Source: Coniella vitis
Lineage: Eukaryota > Ascomycota > Sordariomycetes > Diaporthales > Schizoparmaceae
Assembly: GCA_011317545.1 (NCBI GenBank)
Contig: WUJK01000012.1
Location: forward strand, 1,253,001 to 1,317,000
Direction of reading: 5' to 3'
Length of the DNA: 64,000 nt
How positions within the stretch are numbered: the stretch's first letter is position 1; the number at the start of each line of letters is the position of its first letter. A model generated the notes under the pieces. The model had not been told where the DNA came from. It did not search any database and saw only the letters and a program-made list of their open reading frames with translations. The position numbers and the translations under genes are program-made. Positions 1-11,728 of the stretch are shown here, piece by piece.

Positions 1-2
1 TT

Positions 3-2985
3 TACGAGGACGACGAAATCCCTGCTGCGACTAGCAACAGTGATGATGGTAATTCGAGCAGTGCTGAGCATGGTCGTGGCACCCAAGATTTCGACGATCC
101 TACTTTGGAACAATTCCCTTCATCGAGAGACGCGATCATCTCAACCGTACGAAAAGTGTCAACTAGCCTGAGTGCAGACGAAACGTCGATCGAACGCCCC
201 CACCTATCACCAGTCGTGGGCCCTCAGAATGATTTGATCGAACATATTGGAGACCGAGAAGCGGAGTTGGCCTCCAGTCCTCAACAAGCAAGCTTTCTTT
301 TGCCTCGAAACCAGAGCTACAAGTCTCTGGGTGAGGCTTCACAGTCTCTGCAATCCATAGCAGAAGGCGCTGAAGAAGACGAGCAAGGAGAAGGATCAGA
401 GAACCCCGAGAATGAGACTGTATCCCAGGAGAGATTCGCCCAAGAAGAGAGTGAGACAGCCTCCATTGACGCAACCGACGAAGGTGGCGCCCAAATCGAA
501 AACCGTAAGACCGATGACATCGCATCGGCAGCTACACAGACAGATACGCTCGACGAGATTATCCACACGCCTCAGGATACCGAGAACAGTCAAGCTAGGG
601 AAGTGGCCTCCGTAGTCGACCAGGCTCCTTCACCTGCCCATACAAGTTCAAGCACAAATGAGAATACCGGCTTCACGGATGAACAACTATCACCGCTTTC
701 CAAGTCTCTCCAGTCTGGGGCTGAAGACACGCCTGTAATTCAGGAAATTCCTGCCGTGGAGGAGGACCTGAGTTCACAAGGTGCAGCTCGAACGCAACAG
801 TATCTGGATGCTGGCCACGCCGTCGCCCCGGAGGATCAAGAACTGTCGCCTCTCTCGAAGCCTATCTCAACCAACGTGGAGGAAGTTCCTTCCATTGAAC
901 CAAATCTGGCCATTGAAGAGGTGCTGCCCACGCCAGACATTTCGACTTCAGGCGAGAGCGGGGTTGCTCTAGATCAAGAGCTGTCTCCTACGTCGAAACC
1001 TGTTCGGGATGACACCGATGAAATTCCTGCGATCCAAGGGATCTCGCCTGCCGATCACGTACCTGCCGCTGCGGAGCCCACTACTATCCAAGACAACACC
1101 GAACACGATGTGAACTCTTCCATCGACAGAGTGCCTGCTACTATAGCTGCTGCCACTTCTGAGGAAGCACAAACTGTGGAGGACGTACCTACCTTCGAGG
1201 AGTTGCACAATGAGGAGTTACGTGTTAACGAAGAGGCTGATGTGCATGGCGAAGGTATCACGGGAGATAATGTATCCGCTGCTGGTGATATTTCTAATGT
1301 CGACAAGGTCTCTGCAAGCGAAGAAGTAGTAGTGACTGAACAGACGCCTGCGGTCGGCGAGTTTGAGGGTCACAGTGTGACCACTACAGGAAACCAGGAT
1401 CACTCTGCTGGAGAAGTGGTTTCCCCTGCCGAAGGACACGACGCTGTGGAAGATTCAGCTAAGCAGGCCACATTTGTCCATAATGAGGCTCCTGGTACAG
1501 ATAAGGGATCTTTCACTGAAAGTTCTGCTACTATCGAAGAGACCTTTGCACCTGAGACCTTTTCTAGGGTGGCTGAGGACTATACCCCAGTTGAGCAGAC
1601 TGATGGTGCTTATGAGCGCTCGGACGAGGACGGCAACACAATGACCAGAGAGATCTCTACAACAGAGCAGTCTCCTATCCCTCTCCAAGATGCTCTTACT
1701 GTGGAGGATGCTTCTGCTGCCCTTGACAAAACTGATTCCGCCCCCACAGAAGCTGATTTCACTGACAGTTCTGCGAACTCATCTAAAGAAGCCGATGAGG
1801 AACATTCGCAGGCTACTGTGGCCAAGGAGTCTGTACCGACGACTGAGGAAGCGGACTCCCAAGACGAGGGTATTTCCTTGTCCAAGGATGACCAGGACAC
1901 GTTGAGTCCTCCGAAACACGATCTACAGGCGGTGATTACGGTTCCTAGTCCATCCACAAAGCCGGACACCGATCTGTTATCCCCAATCAGCGCTGAGGAT
2001 GAGGGAGTTGTTCTGAGACCTCACAGTGGCGAGGACAAGAGCGTTGGTGCGATACAGCCAGGACAACCCAGCGTGGAAGATATCATAACTACAGAGCCTG
2101 AAGCCCCTGGCAGCACGGAGAGGACCCCACAGCCAAATGTCACCGATGACACTGTTGGCTACGACCTTGATGGCGAGCAATCGAAGCCAGATGTAACGCC
2201 ATCTGTTACGTCACCATTTAGCCCAGAGGTTGCTGTTTCTACGGCCAGAGACATTTCGTTCCAAGAGGATGTGCTTTCGGCTGTTCCACTAGGCGAAGGC
2301 AATACGAAGCACGTCGAGCGCCCTAGTGGAGTCGAGTCTTTCAAGGATGATGAACTGCCAAAAAGCACGGAGCCTGCCAACTCCGAGACGAGGCCCAAAG
2401 ACGAGGCAGACAATGTCGAGGCTGTCAGTCATGCGTATCTGAGAGATGATTCTCACAATGTCGAGCCTATCAAGGAAGACGTTTCACCGCAGAGCGCTGA
2501 GGCCTACAAGGCCACTCAAGCCTCTGAGACTGCCGGAACCAATGAATCTAAGAGCATCGAGATTCCTTTTGTACACGAACACGATAGTGAAGATCGCACT
2601 TCTGAGGTTGTCGCTTCATCCTCCGCGGCAGAACCGGCCCCGTCTGGGTCTTTGACGAAGCGAGCTGCAGCGCGGTCTGTTCCGATCGATCGTACGGGCA
2701 CCCCCACCTCGATTACCGATTCCCACAAGGAAGCGGCTAAAGGCGGTAATTGGTTTTCTGCCTTTTTTAGGCTCATCTTCATTGACTTGTTTGGCGGCCT
2801 CGTGTCCCGACTCTGTGGAGGCAGACGCAAGACGTAAGGAGCCCGACATCACATCCTTTATTACGGTGCGGCACACTCTGACGTCGGCTTTACTTAGGCT
2901 CGTCACGGCCGGCGTGGCCTTGACGGCGGTATTTTTGATTGCATATCGGAGGACCAAAGAACCACAGGGCGAGCTTGTAATCTAA
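3..2985 (+). CDS. Acidic repeat protein with C-terminal membrane anchor (3' part)
   Basis: Partial gene: the frame is open to the left edge, so the true start lies outside the window and the first in-window ATG means nothing. Exons are 3-2833 and 2898-2985. The 64-base intron starts GTAAGG, has CTGAC just before its end and finishes TTACTTAG. Reading through it instead gives a stop at 2835-2837. The visible ~970 residues are almost entirely acidic and disordered, rich in E, D, S, T and P. An imperfect ~50-residue repeat carries the core ELSPLSKP (near nt 677, 836 and 971). After the intron comes a hydrophobic stretch (LVTAGVALTAVFLIAY) and a short basic tail, which looks like a tail anchor or last membrane span. 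The block just before it (FFRLIFIDLFGGLV) is also hydrophobic. I do not recognise the family; the membrane anchor is inferred from hydrophobicity. Confidence 0.8.
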
Positions 2986-4575
2986 GGGAAAAGTTTATAA
3001 GAGAGTTTGGTGTACGATTCTACAAATTTTTATGGCCTGCCGGGCAGCTATTGTACACGATGGACGCTGAATCATTGGAAAATGCTCAAAAGCATAAAAC
3101 AAGGGACGCTTAATGAGCAACGTTATTGGGATACGCAACTACAGCATGTTTGCGTTCTGCATTTCATTCAATCGCTGACAGCACTCATATGCCATTGTGG
3201 CAATCAGTATGAGCATTTCCAACAAGCAATCGTTCTTTTCTCTGTTTGACATATGAGTTTTGTTATCTTTCATCACTTGCTAGTACTGCGCCTCTTCCCG
3301 AGCGCTCTCATTGTGCAACCGATCTTCAGAATCGATGTTTACTGAGGCCTGAACAACCCCCAAAGATTAGTGATAGGCGGTTAGTAGCATGGACATATCC
3401 AGGGTAGCATTTCCTACCCCAGATTGATGGTCTGAGCGTGTGAAGCAGCCATTGGCGCGCATCCGAGACAAGATACAGCAGATACTTTGTAACAGTAACC
3501 GTTCAGGCTACTATGTACATGAGAAAATGCACTTGAGTGGCTTGGCGGCAACGGTATGAGCACAGGACGAATTGGGTAGTAGCCCAACAAGAGTGTACAT
3601 AGTAATAATGCAGTAGCAGTTGATCAGTCGGCAAATGATGGGTACATACAGTAGTACTATGTACGCGGTCGAGCGCTTGACAGAAATGGAGCGGCAGCAG
3701 AGACGTACATGATTATCTACACAGACAGGAGGCGGGACGGGGTGATTAGTGGCGTCGGAACAATTTGGATCTGACAGCCAGCCTCTTTGATGGATGATGG
3801 CACCTTTGGCTTGTGCAGGCTTGCAAGCCTCATGATTTTGAAGTCTGCAGTGGCAAATGACACGGCATCAGGCGTCAACCCCGAGAGGCGGCCAGCAAGG
3901 GGTGGGATGTTGTTGCTAATGTTTGCTGCGCTGGCCAGGGTGGAGAATACTTTGCAGAAGTGTCGAGTTGAGAGGGCCTGGACTGTGAGGAACAAGGACG
4001 AAAAGAAAGTCTCAAATGGCGAGCAAAACCAACCATGAGATTGCTGAAGCATGGTCACACAGGCCATGTCTAATTGCATGCTGTACTATGTACATGATAA
4101 TTTTATGCTACTGCTACTATGTACTAAGTACATAGTACTATGTATTACTTAGTCGAGATCGACTTGGCTTTTTAGCGAGGAGTGGTTTGCTGAGTCAGCG
4201 AACATATCCGGCAAGTTGGATGGTGTGGTGGGCATGCTGCGCTGCGTCTCGTCTCGTCCCGCACACTGCTTGCCTCGGCTATCTCGACGTTCGCCGGGGA
4301 ATTGTTCAAGTTGGGCGAGCATTTTTGGATCTTTTGGGGCCGGCGCCGATCAGGCCCATGCCTTGACACGTCAGTACTACCATGTACTCAGGGTACATTA
4401 GGACAGTGGTTTGATTGATGGGGCCAGGACCATATTTTCTGTTGAAGCGCGTACTTTTGTGTCTCGATTTGCTTCTTGGGACGCACCCAGCACAAGCAAG
4501 CAAGCAAGCATAGCAGCAAGCGAAGACCCCGGGGCGGCAAGCCGTCCGAAAGAAGAAAAGAGAAGGCCCATCAAG
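2986..4575. other. Intergenic region with TACTATGTA motif cluster
   Basis: No convincing gene. Open frames on both strands around 3717-4079 overlap each other and resemble nothing known to me. The stretch holds seven exact copies of TACTATGTA or its complement (3509, 3595, 3655, 4084, 4115, 4129, 4136), the densest group in the window. Its 3' part should be the promoter of the phosphatase gene at 4576. Confidence 0.7.
4115..4137. repeat. Perfect 11-bp inverted repeat with 1-base centre
   Basis: The left arm TACTATGTACT and right arm AGTACATAGTA are exact reverse complements separated by a single A. Further copies of the same 9-mer lie at 4084 and 4136, so the palindrome is built from two head-to-head copies of the dispersed motif. 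Confidence 0.85.
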
Positions 4576-4685
4576 ATGCCTCTCGAGGTGATATATGTGA
4601 CGCGACATGGAGTAAGTACCTGCTACCCTGCTCCGACCTTTGAGTACGACAAAGAGAAGCACTCTCACTGCTTGTCAATATGTCA

Positions 4686-4721
<36 letters not shown>

Positions 4722-5875
4722 TGGCAGCCTGGTCAGTCTTAGACCAACGTCGATGGCTGCCCCCTCTCTCCTCAGATTGACAGGCAGGTGGCGTCAACAA
4801 CGTCGCTAGGGAGGCTTGGGAGGCAGCCGTTACTCTCCCCCAAGACGTCAACATTGGGCCCCCTTCTCCCCCCTCTTCTCCCCGGTCTGACATGGTCTGC
4901 TGCGTACTACTAGTTCCGCTCCAACTGGCTCGTCGATCCGTCCAGCGGCGAGTACCAGGCCCATCTTCGATCACCAACGGGCATAGCCGCTGACCCGGCT
5001 TTGACAGCCCACGGTGTCGACCAGGCCAAGGAGCTGGCACTCCATCTGGCACAGCTGGACCCTCCCATTGAGCGCATCTTTTCCAGCCCCTACTACCGCT
5101 GTCTCCAGACAGTACAACCTTTTGTGGGCCGCCTGGACAAGCCTGCTGTCCTGGGAGAGACGGGTTTGTCAGAATGGTATGGCTCTGCGCTGTTTGAGCA
5201 TCCAACGTCGGCACCGCCAGAGATGTTGAAGCAGCTGTTTCCAGCATTTGACACAAGCTACAAGCCTGCCGTGACGCCGTCCAGAAAGGGAGAGACTATT
5301 GCACAGCTCCATGAACGGGTTGCCCGAACTTTAGACGCCATCATCAGGCGCTGTGACGAATCAGGAGTGCGCGCTATTTTGCTCTGCTCTCACGCGGCGA
5401 CTATCATCGCCATAGGGAGGGTGTTGACAGGCCGTATGCCAGACGATGTCGAGACCGAGGACTTTCCTGCCTTTACTTGTGGCTTGAGCACGTTCAGACG
5501 GCAATCTGGCCAGGCTGCAGCCACCAATGCGACGGGCGCGCCACAAGTGGACACGGTCGGGCCACAAGGCTTGGACTGGAAGAACGGCAAAGGTGTAGGA
5601 GGTGGGTGGAGATGTGAGGCCAACAGCGACTGCAGCTTCCTCACTGGCGGCGAGGAGAGAGGGTGGTAAGTGACAGCGCCCACACGCAAGAACCAAGGAG
5701 TGTGCTTCTTCCCGCAGGTCTCAGTCGTACTGACAATGCAAAAAACAACCCCCCCCCCAGGCGGTTCTCTGGAGACGAAGCATTTGCTGGCGGCCAACAG
5801 GATTCGTCCCAACAGGATGCTGGAGTGGAGCTCGGAGTCGTTGTAGAAGGGAAAAAGAAAAGCACAAGACTGTAG
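4576..5875 (+). CDS. Histidine phosphatase superfamily protein, TFIIIC tau55/TFC7-like
   Basis: Exons 4576-4611, 4914-5665 and 5761-5875 give 300 residues. Exon 1 is only 12 codons and ends in the catalytic signature TRHG. The first intron (302 bases) starts GTAAGT and ends ACTAG. The second (95 bases) starts GTAAGT and ends in a run of C followed by AG. The second catalytic histidine is in CSHAAT (about residue 139), and the active-site arginine region is FSSPYYRC. The C-terminal part, SDCSFLTGGEERGW then RFSGDEAF, is the conserved tail of fungal TFC7-like proteins and confirms the last join. In yeast the equivalent protein is the tau55 subunit of TFIIIC, which serves RNA polymerase III; many fungi annotate it simply as phosphoglycerate mutase family. 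I am sure of the superfamily, fairly sure of the subgroup. Confidence 0.88.
4687..4721 (+). repeat. GCCA tetranucleotide repeat inside intron
   Basis: About nine uninterrupted GCCA units lie in the first intron of the TFC7-like gene. They are non-coding after splicing. Confidence 0.9.
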
Positions 5876-8526
5876 CGGTTAGCCTGTCTGAGGCCATGCT
5901 GCAGTATTCTTATTGTTTCTTGTTTCTTCTTCTCCTTCGACCTCATCTGTGCGCGTGGTTCCATTGCCCTCTCCACTCACAAACCCTACGAGCGACGAAC
6001 GCCCCGCCCATACTCGTTTTAAGAGAACCGGGACGAGGAACGTCCAAAACACCGGATGGCTGATGGCAAACCGACCCGCACAGACTAGTCATGAACCTCG
6101 TCAGGAAACCCTCGATCCAATGGTGTTCTGCACGGGAGAATCAAGTCATGCACGTCGGCCCGCAGTCTGCTCCTCTGTGCAGTTCAAACAGCTCGCCGAA
6201 CACATGTCGAGTGAACGCCGACCTGCACATTGCCCATCAAGGCTTTGATTACGCTGTGTTACAGATGAGAAGCCGCGGATACAGCAAGATGGAGGTCAGA
6301 CTCTAGGGGAAACGGTCCGATGGAGGGCTGTCCGAAAAGAGTGGCTCTCCCAAATGTATCTGTCTGCAACTTGGTGGAGACGCATCTAATTGAGGCACGT
6401 AAGTCGATCCTACCATGCTACGTGAAATACTTCCTCCCCAGTACCGTTCGACGATAGTCTCTTCTTGTATCGTGCCGCTGTCTTGTCCAATGGGGTACGT
6501 TTCCATAAGCAGCTCGTACACCGCTGTCATCCCTTGCTTCCCGATGTGCTTTTACGGACTGGGGGTGATTATAGGGTGGGTCGCCAAAACAAAATCCATA
6601 GCGATCTTTTGCTTGTTTCACTTTTTTGTTGTTTATTTCTTGTGTCTATTTTCATCCTCTGAGCAAAGGGATGAACCGACCATTTCTTTTCCTCTATTCT
6701 TTTGCGCTTTGCCCCGCGCAGCCGTGACGGCCAGACAGGGATTCGAATGCAAAAGAAAGCAACCGGCGCTGAGAAGCGACAATGAAAGGAGCACCACGTC
6801 ATGGTTTCTGGCGTCGAAATTGTCACCCGCCCAGCAAATTACGCACGATGAAACGGCAGGTCCAAGTATCAAGGGTGAGGTCGACAGGAACTGCAGAACA
6901 GACTTGACAGTGTCATGTACTCCCATATTAGTATTCTCGGGCGGGGTGGAACGACCATCTCAGAGACGCAGCAGAGAACGCCACATGCGCTCAGTAGGTC
7001 GCCGAAAACGCACACGCACAGTTCACGGGCAGAAAAGAACGTTGGCCACAACCCTGCGCATCATGGCGTTGGTGACAGCCCCCACGGTCTGAGGTCTGGC
7101 TAGAACAAGGGGCTTGGCCAATCAGGTTCGAGCTGGCGGCTGTCAAAAGGTTGCCATGGCTTTTGGCAGGCCGGGTCTCGTCCTACCAGAGCAATACGAA
7201 TCGTTGTGTGGCCCTTGTGTGGCCCCAGATGACGAGACATCCTGGGCCCTCGTGATTGCAACGGCCACCCAATGGATCGCGGGCCAGCCCAATGCGGTTC
7301 TGGTTGCTGTCTCTGGTACGCAGCAGAACCACTCGCGGGCACAGGGGCAATCTATGGCTTCTCTAATGGGTACAGCTACACCAGCAGATACCTGGCAAAG
7401 GTCGCCGGCTCCCAACTCGTCTCGGCAGGATGCTATATGACATGCAATCCAGCCCCGAGTACCGGCTCATAGCCCGGCACAAGGCTACCGGCCAGACGCC
7501 CGTCTTGAGAGGAAGACAAGGTTGAGTGTCAAAGCTCTCGTTGGGCGCATCGTTTCACACCCTGCAGCATCCGGCCGGCTCAGGAGAGGTGGGTCGTCGA
7601 TCCAGAGTTGCTTTCCCACCAGCGCGGCAGATATACGCCCACGGCACGATACCGCTGGAGACTGCCAGCTACCGGAAAGGCGTCCTACAGGAGGCGTGCC
7701 ACCCTTCAGAAGAGAGCCATTTGCCGCATCTCGCCCAGATGTCATGCGTTAGCCCCATTCGGCAATCTCATTAGCCCATCGTCTATCTCGGTTTCCATAC
7801 GCCCGTGCGCACGAACCTGGGCGGTTCCCACAGAGTTCTGGCTGTTTTGCACGGGCGACTCAAACAGATGCTGGCCTGAATGCGGTCTATTAATGGATCG
7901 CGGGGACAGACATTGGTTCTGAGAGCCATCTGGAGGGGGGGAAAAGCAAAAGAGGAACGGGCCCAAGGAGCAAAGCTCGCGCATACCATATGCACTGCAC
8001 CCAAGTACTATGTAACGAGTTCTTCCTTGGTGTGCGCGCGCGCAGCCTGATGAGTGTTTGGCACGTCCCTCGTACTCAACGAGCCGGAGCCGAAGTATAC
8101 CTTAGCTCGAACACTGCGGCGTCGACCTTCATGTAAGGACGGTATTTACCTGCAAGATCCTACAAGGATTGTATATTCGCTTGAAAAGACCACCAAGCCA
8201 CGGACGGCGATCTGGACGACTCATGTGGGCCGCTTCCTATCCATCACGGGTACAGTGGCTAAACATTGTTTTTGCAGGGTGAGAGAAACAAAATCCCCCC
8301 AAGATCGATGCGACAGCGGTGCAATTTATCGCATACAGCCTACCATATAATAGGGCTCTGGAGATCACGCCTTGACTCTTCGCCCTCCCTCCCACACCAG
8401 CCCCTGGCCTATATCATTCCTTGTTTCCACACCTTCTTTATCATTTCGGCCTGACTGCCTATTGTGTGAGCGTGGGCCGTCGTCTTTGCATCTGTCTTGC
8501 ATTTTTATCTCGTCTAGCGTATCAAG
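5876..8526. other. Long intergenic region, no gene recognised
   Basis: Holds the 3' region of the TFC7-like gene and the promoter of the gene at 8527. Several 60-110 codon frames overlap on both strands between 7100 and 8000, a sign of GC-rich non-coding DNA and not of genes. One TACTATGTA copy is at 8006. An AT-rich ATATAATA sits at 8345, about 180 bases before the next start codon, and is followed by a pyrimidine-rich leader typical of fungal promoters. Confidence 0.6.
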
Positions 8527-10314
8527 ATGATTCTCCTGCCGCAGATTTGGTCAGAGGGTAAGCAACCTTTGGGCAGAAACATGCCTCTTCCAAGGCTTAA
8601 TACCACCTCCACCGCAACAAACGACCTCCTCAGAAAGGATGTCTTTGGTCTGGAGCTTGAAGCCCTTGCAGACCTCGCCACACAGCAGCTCAAGCTCAAC
8701 ACTCCTCGATCTTCGTCTCTCTTCTTCCCAGAACTCTCACTGCGTATGTCTTTTTATGGGTCAAACACACAAACATCAAGAGTGACGGCCCATTGTCTTC
8801 GACAACAGCATCCCACAAGCCTCCTTCTCGCCTCATCCAGTGTGTTCGTTTCTCAGAGCTAACCAAAATATTACAGTCGAGTCCTCGCTGCCGTTGAGTG
8901 AAGCGCGACAGTGCCGTCTCCCCTCGTTCCAGGACACTTTCTCGGGCGTGATTGCCGCCGCCAATAGTCTCCAGCAGGATGGAGGGCTTCATAGAGCCCA
9001 TTCGGCGTCGACGACGCCGGCTCCTAGAGACACACGAGCGAGTCCTGGCCTCGAGTGCTCGTGGCGGGGCAGCATCAGCAGCGTGCCCGGCCTGTCTCCG
9101 ATTTCCACAGCCAACAGCTCACCTACCATCTCGCCTCTTACACCGCCCGCTCACTACAGCATCTCCAGCCAGAGCCAGCTTCGGTTCCAGGTCATGCTAC
9201 CGCCATGGCAAGAAGACCCTGCTCGCCAGAGACAGCAACGTCTGGCCTTTGTTCGCTCGCGACGGACGACACGGTCGCCACCAATTGGATTCGACACAGC
9301 GTCCCCTGCGGCGAATAACCAGCACCACCACAAGCACCACCACCACCATTACCTCAATAATAACAACAACAACACCACCACCACCAGCAGCAGCAGACAG
9401 CAGCAACGGTCCAGGACTACAGCCGCCACAACAGCAGGCACCAACAGTATTGGCGCAGGTATCAGCGCCGATAACAACACCAACGCCAACCTGAACGGTA
9501 ACGCAGCGCGGAGGCGCCACTTCAACCAAAAGTACAAGAACCCCGACAAGCTCTTTATTGTTTACCACAAGGACGACCTCAAGTGGGGCTGGCCGGCCAT
9601 CCAGGCACAGCGTCTCCAGCTGCTGCCAGTGCTGCTTAACAACGACTACGACCGCGCAGTCGAGGAGGCGCGCGAGGTGGCAGGCCTGAACGGCATGTAC
9701 TATCGCGAAAACGACCTTAACATGCCTGTACTGACACCCGACGGGAGCGCACTCGTGCTCGTTGAGCGCAACGGCCGCTGGTGGGAGTGTACGCGCAGCC
9801 AAAAGTGCAGGAGTGGCGAGCACAAAGTGAGCAATGGTAGTAGGAGAGCGGCGGCGGTCACTGGTGGCAGCGGTGGTTGTGGTGATGCTGCTACTGCTGC
9901 TGATACGAGACCGCGTGGCATGGTCGAGCGATATCCCGAGGAGGTGCTGTTATACTGGGATAACCATGTGCGACATTTTATCCCCGAGGATAAGAGGGAG
10001 GAGGTCTACGCCAGGGCAAAGAGGTATTGTACGTTGTTCTGGTCCTTTTCTTCTGTTGATTGCCCCTCATCTATCAAAAGTCGAGAGACTAACATGTAGT
10101 TGATTCTGCAGGCGAGATTCGGGCTGAGCAAAGACGACAGCACAATATTCCGCCATGGTCGCTCGACAATAAAGAGGACCGAGTGCTTGATCTCAACGAA
10201 CCCAAAAGAGGTTCAGATGAGAGCCAAACGGCAACATCACCACAACCATCATCAACAACAACAACCACAATATGCCGTGGAGGCAGAGTACCCCGAAGAC
10301 TCAGACGCAGTTGA
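8527..10314 (+). CDS. Fungal-specific protein with HTH/Myb-like motif
   Basis: Exons 8527-8743, 8877-10028 and 10112-10314 encode 523 residues. Intron 1 is GTATGT to ATTACAG; intron 2 is GTACGT to TTCTGCAG with CTAAC before its end. The second join was chosen because the other 3' frame lacks an equally good donor; it gives a tail containing IPPWSLDNKEDRVLDLNE. The middle has low-complexity His, Asn, Thr, Ser and Gln runs (nt 9320-9420). It is followed by the best conserved block: KLFIVYHKDDLKWGWPAI, GMYYRENDLNMPVL and ERYPEEVLLYW. That order (a helix with YHxxDL-W, then a YYRxN-PVL block, then xxYPExxLxY) matches a large family of uncharacterised filamentous-fungal proteins whose first block resembles an HTH/Myb fold. 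DNA binding is inferred only. The start is the first ATG after a stop-rich leader. Confidence 0.72.
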
Positions 10315-11728
10315 GGGTGCCACTAATCTAACACCTGACACCCTTGTTCTGGTCATATAACCTGGGTTGTCCTTCGTCCCTTACTACCGACTTCCATCCA
10401 GAGACGTCTCTTTTACCCATCCACCCCCCCCCCCCCTGGGCCCATCTCATGGCTCAACCACACAACATTGAGTCTTGCAAGATATGTACACATCGTCGGA
10501 CGCAGATTCGGCTACTCTGTTTCCTTTCCGACATAGTCAGCACCTTACCGGCGGTCCGATTCGTCTAATACGTAAAACGCTAATATCGCTCAAGCCTTCG
10601 TTCGGCACCCACCCGTCACATCAAATCTATTACATACAAAGCAAACAAGCAGCCAATTACGAAACACTACACACATCAAGTATTCACAAGCATTCGGATC
10701 CCCTTCAAACTATGTCCTTGGTCTTCTTCACCGTTGACCTTACTGTCTGTCTGCGTTTGTGGAGACTGGATTGTATTTCTCTTTTCATGGGGTGGTGTTT
10801 TCCCCCTCCCCTCAACAGCGAATCAATATCAGGTGAACCCAAAAATGGGACTGCGTGTGTCTTTGTTTTTATGCATATATCATCATACATCTACGTTTGG
10901 TTTTTTTCTTGCTTTGTTCTTTTATCAATACCACTATACTGGATGGGGTTGTCTGTTATCAAGGCCAATAATACAAAGCCGTGTTCGCCCTCTTTCTTTT
11001 CCCGCGTATCGCAGGGAGGTGGCAGTGTGTTTGGCAAGTTGCTCGCCTCTGAAAGAAGAAGAAAAATAAACCTTGGAGGATCAGAGCTGGTTTTTTTTTT
11101 TTCCTTGCGTTTGTCACAAACCTAAAAAGAAAAGAAACACAAAACACAAAAAACACAAAACTTGTCCATGTACAATCAACTGGATGGGGAATCATCAAGA
11201 AAGTATATCATTTCCCCAAAGAGCCGGGAAGATTTTGATTGATGCCATTCCTGTTTGCTCAGGGGGTTCTGTTTGTCCCGTGGGAGGCGAACAACCTCGG
11301 TATATATCAGAATGAGAAAATATCAACAGTTTCTTAATATAGTGATGAAAAGAGAGAGAGAGCGAGAGAGAGACCTAACAAACCATGGTTCATCAAGAAT
11401 GTGCTGCTAACATTTGTTCCTTTTGGCAAGGATCGTAAAGTCGTTATTTCATGCTGTTATGTATGATATCTGTCTGTATATACCTAGGTATGCAATGCCT
11501 ATAATGCTGTATTTTTTGCGTCGTAAAAGCGTACACGTGGGGGTTTGTTCGTTGAATAACCAAGAGTCCCAGATACCCCCTCCCCCTTTTGTTTTCCCCT
11601 ACCAGGAAGAATTGCATATACTTGACTTGTTCAACTTTTCGGGCGCCTGCCTAGTCCTCTAGAACAAGACAAGAAGTTGAGGGAGAAAGAAGAAAAAAAA
11701 AGGTCGGTAAAGAAACAGGCTTTTTCTG
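10315..11728. other. Convergent 3' intergenic region
   Basis: Lies between two genes that end towards each other. It contains homopolymer runs (C at about 10427, T at about 11090), a short GAGA run near 11350, and no frame I can support. It probably holds both 3' UTRs. Confidence 0.6.
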
